Shown here: positions 1 to 5,863 of the stretch, one piece after another
Numbering within the stretch: position 1 is the first letter of the stretch
How the letters are laid out: every line of letters starts with the position of its first letter
NCBI GenBank assembly: GCA_964247675.1
Contig: CAXTVW010000139.1
Location: 1 to 9,348, forward strand
DNA from: BOG-908 sp964247675
GTDB taxonomy: Bacteria > Pseudomonadota > Alphaproteobacteria > Acetobacterales > Acetobacteraceae
Length of the DNA: 9,348 bases
Direction of reading: 5' to 3'
Notes under the pieces: generated by a model
What the model saw: the letters and a program-made list of their open reading frames with translations, nothing else
The model's database searches: none
Told to the model about the DNA's origin: nothing
Made by a program: the position numbers and the translations under genes

Positions 1-22
1 TTTTCAAAAAAGAAGGCCTTGC
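1..22. repeat. Partial inverted-repeat element, copy A (right arm only)
   Basis: The first 22 bases match the outer half of the right arm of the complete elements further along: TTTTCAAAAAAGAAGG followed by CCTTGC. The rest of this copy lies left of the window. The outer flank CTTGCTTTCTTA (19-29) is nearly the same as the outer flank of copy B (CTTGCTTTCTA), so the element probably extends a few bases past position 22. It ends just before the pump gene at 37, implying that another gene, perhaps an MdtB-like or adaptor gene, lies immediately to the left. Confidence 0.8.
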
Positions 23-36
23 TTTCTTAGCGCCCC

Positions 37-3000
37 ATGAACATCAGCTCCCCCTTCATAAGCCGCCCAATCGCCACCACGCTGCTGACCATAGGCATAG
101 CCTTGGCCGGCATCTTCGCGTACGCGCAGCTTCCCGTCTCGCCACTGCCGCAGGTGGATTTTCCCACCATTTCCGTGCAGGCGACCCTGCCAGGCGCCAG
201 CCCGGACACGGTGGCCACCTCCGTTGCCAGTCCGCTGGAGCGTCATCTGGGACAGATTGCGGACGTGACGGAAATGACGTCCGCCAGCTCCGTGGGCCAG
301 ACGCGCATCACGCTGCAGTTCGGCTTGAACCGGAACATCGACGGTGCGGCGCGCGACGTGGAGGCGGCAATCAACGCGGCGCGTGCGGATCTGCCGACGT
401 CGCTGCGCGCGAATCCGACCTATCGCAAGGTGAACCCGGCGGACGCGCCGGTGATGATCCTGGCGCTGACGTCCAAGACGCTGACGCAGGGCCAGCTCTA
501 CGATTCGGCCGCCACCGTGCTGGAGCAGAAGTTGTCCCAGCTTCCCGGCGTGGGCGAGGTGGACGTGAACGGCTCCGCGCTGCCCGCGGTCCGCGTGGAG
601 CTGAACCCCGGCGCGCTGTTCCATTACGGCATTGGGCTGGAGGACGTGCGCGCCGCACTGGCCTCGGCGAACGCGAACGCGCCAAAGGGTTCGATCGAGG
701 AAGGCGATCGCCACTTCCAGATCTACACCAACGATCAGGCGAGCCACGCGGCCGATTACCGTGACCTGGTGATCGCCTACCGCAACGGCGCCGCGGTGAA
801 ACTCACCGATGTGGCCGAAGTGCTCGACAGCGTGGAGGATCTGCGCAACTCCGGCCAGTTCAACGGCCAGCCGACCGTGGTGCTGATCGTGTTCCGCCAG
901 CCTGGGGCCAACATCATCCAGACGGTGGATGGCATACGCGCCGTGCTGCCGCAGTTGAAAGCGTCGCTGCCGGGTGCGGTAAACATCGACGTCGCCATCG
1001 ACCGCACGCCCACGGTGCGCGCCTCGCTGAACGACACGCAGCGCACGCTCATCATCGCCATCGTGCTGGTGATCGGCGTGGTGTTCGTGTTCCTGGGCAG
1101 CGCCCGCGCCACGCTGATCCCGGCTGTCGCCGTGCCTGTCAGCATCATCGGCACCTTCGCCGCGATGTGGCTGCTTGGTTTCAGCCTGGACAACCTCTCG
1201 CTGATGGCGCTGACCATCTCCACCGGCTTCGTGGTGGATGATGCGATCGTGGTGCTGGAGAACATCGCGCGCCACATGGAAGACGGTGTGCCGCGCGTGC
1301 GCGCGGCCCTGATGGGCGCGGGCGAAGTGGGTTTCACCGTGCTTTCCATCAGCACGTCGCTGATCGCGGTGTTCCTGCCGATCTTGTTGATGGGCGGCAT
1401 CGTCGGCCGGCTGTTCCGCGAGTTCGCGCTGACCTTGTCGCTGGCGATCATCGTCAGCCTGGTGATCTCGCTGACCACCACGCCGATGATGTGCGCGCTG
1501 TTCCTGCGCACCGCGCCGCCGATGCGCAAACGCGGCTGGTTCTTCCGCCACTGGGAAGCGGCCTTCGCGCGCATGCAGCATTTCTACGAGCGCACGTTGT
1601 CCTGGTCGCTGGACCGCTCGGGCTTGGTGATGGTGGTGCTGGCCGCCACCGTGGCGCTCAACGTATACCTGTTCATCATCGTGCCGAAGGGTTTCTTCCC
1701 GCAGCAGGACACCGGCGCGCTGATGGGCATGGTGCAGGCGGACCAGTCGACCAGCTTCCAGTCCATGCGCACGAAGCTCACCACGATACAGAACATCGTG
1801 GGCCACGACCCCGCCGTGGCCAGCGTGGTGGGTTTCACCGGCGGCCGGCAGACAAACACGGCCAACATCTACGTGGCGCTGAAGCCGCTGACCAAACGCG
1901 ACGTCTCGGCCGACCAGGTGATCAACCGCCTGCGCCCGAAACTGGCCCACGTGGCCGGCGCGCGTCTGTACCTGCAGGCGGTGCAGGATTTGCGCGTCGG
2001 CGGCCGGCAATCCAACGCGCAATACCAGTACACGCTGCAGGCCGATGACGCACCCACGCTCTACAAATGGGCGCCGAAGCTTACCGAGGCGCTGCAGAAA
2101 GACCCTGACCTGGCCGACGTGAACTCCGACCAGCAACAGAGCGGGCTGGAGACTGACCTGGTGATAGACCGCGACACCGCGGCGCGCCTGAACCTCACGC
2201 CCGCCACCATCGACAACACGCTGTATGACGCGTTCGGCCAGCGTCAGGTTAGTACAATATACAACCCGCTCAACCAGTATCACGTCGTCATGGAACTGGC
2301 CCCCCGCTACTGGCAGAGCCCGCAGACGCTGCGCGAGGTGTGGGTCAGCACGTCGGGCGCCAACGCGGCCGGCACCAGCAGCACGGGGTTTCCCGCCGGC
2401 GACGTCACGTCCACGAAGACCGCCAGCACAGTGACCGCCTCGAGCGTTGCGCTCGATTCGGCGCGCAACGCAGCTTCCAATGCGCTAGCGCAATCGGGCA
2501 AGGGCAGTGCGAGCAGCGGCGCCTCGGTCAGCACCGCGCAGGAGACGATGATTCCGCTGGCCGCCTTCAGCCATTTCCAGCCAGGCCACACGCCACTCGG
2601 CGTAAACCACCAGGGCGCGTTCGTGGCGGCCACCATTTCGTTCAATCTACCGCCTGGCAAATCGCTGGGTGACGCCACGGCCGCCATCGCACGCGCCACC
2701 GCCGCGATACACATGCCAGCCTCCATCACCGGCAGCTTCGCCGGCACTGCGGCCACGTTCCAGCAATCCACATCGAGCGAGCCGATGCTGATCCTGGCCG
2801 CGCTCGTGGCCGTCTACATCGTGTTGGGCATACTCTACGAGAGTGCGGTGCATCCCATCACCATCCTGTCCACCCTGCCGTCCGCCGGCGTGGGTGCGGT
2901 GCTGGCGCTGATCCTGTTCGGCTCGGAATTCAGCATCATTGCGCTGATCGGCGTCATCCTGCTGATCGGCATCGTCAAGAAGAACGCCATCCTGATGATC

Positions 3001-3330
3001 GACTTCGCGTTGCATGCCGAGCGCGAGCAGGGCATGTCCACGCGTGACTCGATATACCAGGCCTGCCTGCTGCGTTTCCGTCCCATCATGATGACGACGT
3101 TCGCCGCCCTGCTCGGCGCGCTGCCGCTGGCGTTCGACACCGGCGAAGGCGCGGAACTCCGGCGTCCGCTGGGTATCTCCATTGTCGGCGGGCTTATCGT
3201 CAGCCAGGTGCTGACGCTTTATACGACGCCGGTGGTTTATCTGTATCTGGATCGGTTCCGTCTGTGGTCGCAGCGCGGCTGGCGGCGGGCGTTTCCGGGC
3301 ACGCATGTCTCGAAGGCGCCGGCTGAGTGA
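37..3330 (+). CDS. mdtC: RND multidrug efflux pump inner-membrane subunit, MdtC/MuxC-like
   Basis: This is a proton-driven inner-membrane pump of the HAE-1 RND family, expected to work as a trimer with a periplasmic adaptor and an outer-membrane channel. The N-terminus (PFISRPIATTLL, then LPVSPLPQVDFPTI) and blocks such as NGAARDV-type GAARDVEAAINAA and PTYRKVNPADAPVMILALTS read like E. coli MdtC. Proton-relay residues are present: D401-D402 in TM4 (GFVVDDAIVVLENIARH) and K981-K982 in TM10 (GIVKKNAILMIDFAL). At 1097 residues it is about 70 longer than MdtC (1025). Most of the excess is a Ser/Thr/Ala-rich insertion at about residues 774-835. The ATG at 37 fits the family N-terminus, but no good ribosome-binding site precedes it because repeat copy A fills that space. 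Its TGA overlaps the GTG of the next gene. Assignment to MdtC rather than MdtB or another HAE-1 pump is by remembered similarity; the substrate cannot be read from sequence. Confidence 0.93.
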   Translation: MNISSPFISRPIATTLLTIGIALAGIFAYAQLPVSPLPQVDFPTISVQATLPGASPDTVATSVASPLERHLGQIADVTEMTSASSVGQTRITLQFGLNRNIDGAARDVEAAINAARADLPTSLRANPTYRKVNPADAPVMILALTSKTLTQGQLYDSAATVLEQKLSQLPGVGEVDVNGSALPAVRVELNPGALFHYGIGLEDVRAALASANANAPKGSIEEGDRHFQIYTNDQASHAADYRDLVIAYRNGAAVKLTDVAEVLDSVEDLRNSGQFNGQPTVVLIVFRQPGANIIQTVDGIRAVLPQLKASLPGAVNIDVAIDRTPTVRASLNDTQRTLIIAIVLVIGVVFVFLGSARATLIPAVAVPVSIIGTFAAMWLLGFSLDNLSLMALTISTGFVVDDAIVVLENIARHMEDGVPRVRAALMGAGEVGFTVLSISTSLIAVFLPILLMGGIVGRLFREFALTLSLAIIVSLVISLTTTPMMCALFLRTAPPMRKRGWFFRHWEAAFARMQHFYERTLSWSLDRSGLVMVVLAATVALNVYLFIIVPKGFFPQQDTGALMGMVQADQSTSFQSMRTKLTTIQNIVGHDPAVASVVGFTGGRQTNTANIYVALKPLTKRDVSADQVINRLRPKLAHVAGARLYLQAVQDLRVGGRQSNAQYQYTLQADDAPTLYKWAPKLTEALQKDPDLADVNSDQQQSGLETDLVIDRDTAARLNLTPATIDNTLYDAFGQRQVSTIYNPLNQYHVVMELAPRYWQSPQTLREVWVSTSGANAAGTSSTGFPAGDVTSTKTASTVTASSVALDSARNAASNALAQSGKGSASSGASVSTAQETMIPLAAFSHFQPGHTPLGVNHQGAFVAATISFNLPPGKSLGDATAAIARATAAIHMPASITGSFAGTAATFQQSTSSEPMLILAALVAVYIVLGILYESAVHPITILSTLPSAGVGAVLALILFGSEFSIIALIGVILLIGIVKKNAILMIDFALHAEREQGMSTRDSIYQACLLRFRPIMMTTFAALLGALPLAFDTGEGAELRRPLGISIVGGLIVSQVLTLYTTPVVYLYLDRFRLWSQRGWRRAFPGTHVSKAPAE
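2356..2541 (+). other. Ser/Thr/Ala-rich low-complexity insertion in the RND pump
   Basis: Codons 774-835 of the pump encode about 62 residues made almost only of Ser, Thr, Ala, Gly and Val. The segment sits between REVWVSTS and ETMIPLAAFSHF, where E. coli AcrB has only a short link (about residue 810, the boundary of the docking and PC2 porter regions). The frame is open on both sides and the flanks are conserved, so this is an in-frame insertion rather than a frameshift. It should face the periplasm near the contact with the adaptor or outer-membrane channel. Function is unknown. Confidence 0.75.
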
Positions 3331-5084
3331 AGAGTAAGGCAAGGCCTTCTTTTTTGAAAAAAAGAAGCAAAAAACTTTTGTCTCCCGCTCGCACGAAGGC
3401 GCGCGCTGATTCTGCCAGTGCGCGCATCGGCAGAAACAACACGCGCATTGGTGCAGGCGCAGGAGCAAAAGTTTTTTGCTTCTTTTTTTCAAAAAAGAAG
3501 GCCTTGCTTTCTACCCTTGCCTTATCCGCCTGCATGGTAGGCCCAGACTACAAGCGCCCCTCCACCCCGCTCACCTCCGTCTTCAAGGAGCTGCCAGGCT
3601 GGAAGCTGGCCACCCCCGAGGATGAAGCGCCAAAAGGCCAATGGTGGCTCGCGTTCCACGACCCTCTCCTGAACCGGCTGGAAACACAGATAGACACCGG
3701 CAACCAGACCTTGCGGGAGCAGGTGGCCGCCTACGTCAATTCGCAGGCGCTGGTGGACGAGGCGCGGGCCAACCTGTTTCCCACCCTGTCGGGCAATGTC
3801 GGCGTCACGCGCTCCAGCGGCAGCGGCGGCGTGCTGACCAGTACGGGAAGCGGCAACAACACGCTCGGCACCGCGACGGGCACGACTACGGGCACCACGA
3901 CCGGAAGCACCACCACCAGCACGGGCTCAGGCGTCACCAGCGGCAGCGGCAACACCGGCAGCACCACCAGCGTCGCCTCCACCGGCGGCGGCGGCTTCGG
4001 CGGCGGGTCCACCCGCACCACCTACACGCTGGAGGGTAGCGCCGACTGGGACCTCGACGTATGGGGCAAGCTGCGGCGACAGGTGGAGAGCAACGTCGCC
4101 AACGCGCAGGCGAGCGCCGGCCTGGTGGCAAACGCCCGCCTGTCCGCGCAGGGCTCGCTGGCCACCGACTACCTGGATCTGCGTGTCAGTGACGCGCTGC
4201 AGCGTGTGCTCGACGAGACGAGCCGCCTGGACACCGAGGCGCTGCGCATCGTGCAGAACCAGTACAACGCCGGCTTTGCCGCGCGGTCGGACGTGCTGAC
4301 GGCGCAGACGCAATTGGAGGCCGCGCAATCGGCCGCCATCAACGTGGGCGTAGCGCGCGCGCAATATGAGCATGCGATCGCCGTGCTGATCGGCGAGGCA
4401 CCGGCCTCCCTGACCATCGCGCCGGTGGCAACAGTGCCCGCGGTGCCGGACACGCCTGGCCTGGTGCCGTCCGCCCTGCTGGAACGCCGGCCGGACATCG
4501 CCAATGCCGAGCGCACGATGAAAGCCAACAACGCGCTCGTCGGCGTGGCGATCGGCGCCTACTACCCGGATATCACCCTGTCCGCGCTGTTCGGCTACCA
4601 GGGCAACCCGCTCGGCTCGCTGATCTCCACCGCCAACCGCGTGTGGTCGATCGGCGCCTCGGCCAGCGACGCGCTGTTCGAAGGCGGCGCGCGCACCGCG
4701 GCCGTGCGCGCCGCCCGCGCCACGTATGACGAGAGCGTGGCCGCCTACCGGCAGACCGTGCTGACCGCGTTTCAGCAGGTGGAGGACGCGCTGTCCGGCC
4801 TGCGCATCCTGGCGCGGCAGGAGACGGTGCAGCGCCAGACCGTGCTGGACGCCGGCCGTGCCGCACAGATCGCGCTGAATGAATATCGCGCCGGAACGCA
4901 GGCCTACACGGGGGTGATAACCGCGCAGAACACGCTGCTGACGGCGCAGCAGAACCTCATCTCCATTCAGCAGACGCGGTTGGCGGACGCTGTGGCGTTG
5001 ATACAGGCGCTTGGGGGGGGCTGGCGGACAAGCGATCTTCCCGACAAGGATTGGCTGCAGCGGACAAATCCTTTGCTGCCGTAG
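3327..5084 (+). CDS. Outer-membrane efflux lipoprotein, NodT/OprM family, with repeat-derived N-terminus
   Basis: This is the outer-membrane channel partner of the upstream RND pump, a TolC-like trimer with two OEP domains. Family marks are the lipobox LSAC with Cys69, then MVGPDYKRP, the second-half motif LLERRPDIANAE (residues 384-395) and the C-terminal QALGGGW. From Cys69 the mature protein is about 517 residues, and about 450 without a Gly/Ser/Thr insertion at 163-231, close to the usual OprM size. The start is problematic. The only in-frame ATG/GTG before the lipobox is GTG 3327, overlapping the pump's TGA (GTGA), with a weak GAAGG 10 nt upstream. Between it and the signal core lies inverted-repeat copy B, read through without a stop. 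It encodes residues from about 5 to 59, including KVFCFFFSKKK just before ALLSTLALSAC. TTG codons at 3354, 3378 and 3504 are other possible starts. ATG 3534 falls after the lipobox Cys and would remove the signal. The channel identity is firm; the N-terminus is not. Confidence 0.88.
   Translation: MKSKARPSFLKKRSKKLLSPARTKARADSASARIGRNNTRIGAGAGAKVFCFFFSKKKALLSTLALSACMVGPDYKRPSTPLTSVFKELPGWKLATPEDEAPKGQWWLAFHDPLLNRLETQIDTGNQTLREQVAAYVNSQALVDEARANLFPTLSGNVGVTRSSGSGGVLTSTGSGNNTLGTATGTTTGTTTGSTTTSTGSGVTSGSGNTGSTTSVASTGGGGFGGGSTRTTYTLEGSADWDLDVWGKLRRQVESNVANAQASAGLVANARLSAQGSLATDYLDLRVSDALQRVLDETSRLDTEALRIVQNQYNAGFAARSDVLTAQTQLEAAQSAAINVGVARAQYEHAIAVLIGEAPASLTIAPVATVPAVPDTPGLVPSALLERRPDIANAERTMKANNALVGVAIGAYYPDITLSALFGYQGNPLGSLISTANRVWSIGASASDALFEGGARTAAVRAARATYDESVAAYRQTVLTAFQQVEDALSGLRILARQETVQRQTVLDAGRAAQIALNEYRAGTQAYTGVITAQNTLLTAQQNLISIQQTRLADAVALIQALGGGWRTSDLPDKDWLQRTNPLLP
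3339..3507. repeat. Complete inverted-repeat element, copy B (perfect 42-bp arms)
   Basis: The left arm (3339-3380) and right arm (3466-3507) are perfect reverse complements over 42 bp, separated by an 85-nt loop. The arms begin GCAAGGCCTTC at the outer edge and end ACTTTTG at the inner edge, with long A and T tracts. Each arm holds its own 22-nt hairpin, CTTCTTTTTT-GA-AAAAAAGAAG (3346-3367 in the left arm). The loop has a smaller dyad, TTCTGCC (3410-3416) with GGCAGAA (3429-3435). No transposase is present. The copy starts 9 bp after the pump's stop codon and lies within the open frame of the lipoprotein gene. Possible roles are an mRNA 3'-end or processing structure between pump and channel genes, or a MITE-like insertion. 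Confidence 0.95.
3813..4019 (+). other. Gly/Ser/Thr-rich imperfect tandem repeat in the outer-membrane lipoprotein
   Basis: Codons 163-231 encode about 69 residues that are nearly all Gly, Ser and Thr, including TGTTTGTTTGSTTTSTGSG and GGGGFGGGS. At DNA level it is a degenerate run of GGC/ACS/AGC codons that looks like expanded short units. It lies before TYTLEGSADWDLDVWGKLRR, where OprM-type proteins form the first beta-strands, so it most likely enlarges a surface-exposed loop. That placement is an inference from the family fold. Confidence 0.7.
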
Positions 5085-5099
5085 GCAAAGGAAGAAAGC

Positions 5100-5260
5100 A
5101 GTTCTTTTTTGAAAAAAAGAACCAAAAAACTTTTACTTCATTGTTTGCATCGACGCGTGCGCAGAATGTGCAACAACGCGTGTTGGCAGAACCAGCGATC
5201 GCACTAGTGCAGGCGCCAGGAGTAAAAGTTTTTTGCTTCTTTTTTTCAAAAAAGAAGGCC
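5100..5260. repeat. Complete inverted-repeat element, copy C, between convergent genes
   Basis: The left arm (5100-5137) and right arm (5221-5260) pair along most of their length around a loop of about 83 nt. One mismatch lies inside (left AAGAACC against right GCTTC), and the outermost bases differ because the left arm lacks GGCC. The right arm matches copy B almost exactly. The loop contains palindromes GCGATCGC (5195-5202) and GCACTAGTGC (5201-5210), and its right half resembles the loop of copy B. It starts 15 nt after the lipoprotein stop and ends 8 bp from the infC stop on the other strand. This fits a shared bidirectional transcription end, though the stems are AT-rich and not typical of GC-rich intrinsic terminators. 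Confidence 0.92.
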
Positions 5261-5268
5261 TGGCTTCC

Positions 5269-5805
5269 TTACTTGGGCGAAAGCACCATCACCATCTGCC
5301 GCATCTCCATACGCGGCATCTGCTCCACCTTCGTCGCCAGCTCCAGGTCGGCCCGTATCCGCTCCAGCACCTTCACGCCAATGTCCTGGTGGGCCATCTC
5401 GCGGCCGCGGAAGCGCAAAGTCACCTTCACCTTGTCGCCCTCCTCGATGAAGCTCTTCATCGAGCGCAGCTTCACCTGGTAGTCGTTCTCGTCAATGTTC
5501 GGACGGACCTTGACTTCCTTGATCTCGATGACGCGCTGCTTCTTCTTCGCCTCGTTCTTCTTCTTTTGCAGCTCGTATTTATACTTGCCGAAATCGAGTA
5601 TCTTGCAGACCGGCGGATCGGCGTTCGGGCTGATCTCCAGCAGGTCCAACCCCACGGCGTAGGCGCGCAACAGCGCGTCACGGGCGGACATCACGCCCTG
5701 CATCTCTCCGTCCTGGTCGATCAGGCGCACCTGGGGGACGCGTATGTCTTCATTCACACGTGGGCCGTCGCGGGATGGGGCGGCGGGCATTGGGCCTCGG
5801 GCTAT
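5269..5805 (-). CDS. infC: Translation initiation factor IF3
   Basis: IF3 binds the 30S subunit, prevents premature joining of 50S and checks the start codon and initiator tRNA. The N-domain (RVNEDIRVPQVRLIDQDGEM, ISPNADPPVCKILDFGKYKYE), a lysine-rich linker (QKKKNEAKKKQR) and the C-domain (VRPNIDENDYQVKLR, KVTLRFRGREMAHQ, RMEMRQMVMVLSPK) are all intact. The first in-frame ATG is at 5790, giving 173 residues, but it has no ribosome-binding site. I prefer the in-frame ATA at 5805 (178 residues, adding MARGP), which has AGGAG six bases upstream. Non-AUG starts are typical of infC and serve IF3 autoregulation in E. coli (AUU). The usual followers rpmI and rplT are absent: downstream is repeat copy C and a convergent efflux gene. 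A separate promoter was not identified in the 58 bp between this gene and the ABC ATPase. Confidence 0.95.
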   Translation of the reverse strand: MARGPMPAAPSRDGPRVNEDIRVPQVRLIDQDGEMQGVMSARDALLRAYAVGLDLLEISPNADPPVCKILDFGKYKYELQKKKNEAKKKQRVIEIKEVKVRPNIDENDYQVKLRSMKSFIEEGDKVKVTLRFRGREMAHQDIGVKVLERIRADLELATKVEQMPRMEMRQMVMVLSPK

Positions 5806-5816
5806 TGTACTCTCCT
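5803..5816 (-). promoter_or_regulatory. infC: infC ribosome-binding site with rare AUA start codon
   Basis: On the minus strand the sequence reads AGGAG (5812-5816), a six-base spacer AGTACA, then ATA (5803-5805), then GCCCGAGGCCCA leading in frame to ATG 5788-5790. The spacing is good for the ATA and too long (21 nt) for the ATG. In E. coli, IF3 discriminates against its own AUU start and so represses its own synthesis; an AUA start here would permit the same loop. The regulatory part is inferred from the family. Confidence 0.7.
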
Positions 5817-5863
5817 GTAGAGGTGGCGATCCGGCACTGTTGTGACGCGACCCGCTTAGGTAA

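Noticed and set aside
4..2283. Long open frame of 759 codons on the minus strand
   Set aside because: It is antisense to the pump gene, has a His/Arg/Gln-rich composition typical of frames opposite GC-rich genes, and shows no recognisable domain.
2647..3535. Minus-strand open frames over the end of the pump gene and copy B
   Set aside because: Both derive from repeat arms plus antisense of the pump. No conserved domain was seen.
3534..5084. ATG at 3534 as the start of the channel gene
   Set aside because: It lies just after the lipobox Cys codon, has no ribosome-binding site, and would give an exported channel no signal peptide.
5051..5482. 143-codon plus-strand open frame spanning repeat copy C and part of infC
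   Set aside because: It begins in the tail of the channel gene, reads the repeat (KVFCFFFSKKK) and continues antisense to infC. No domain or ribosome-binding site supports it.
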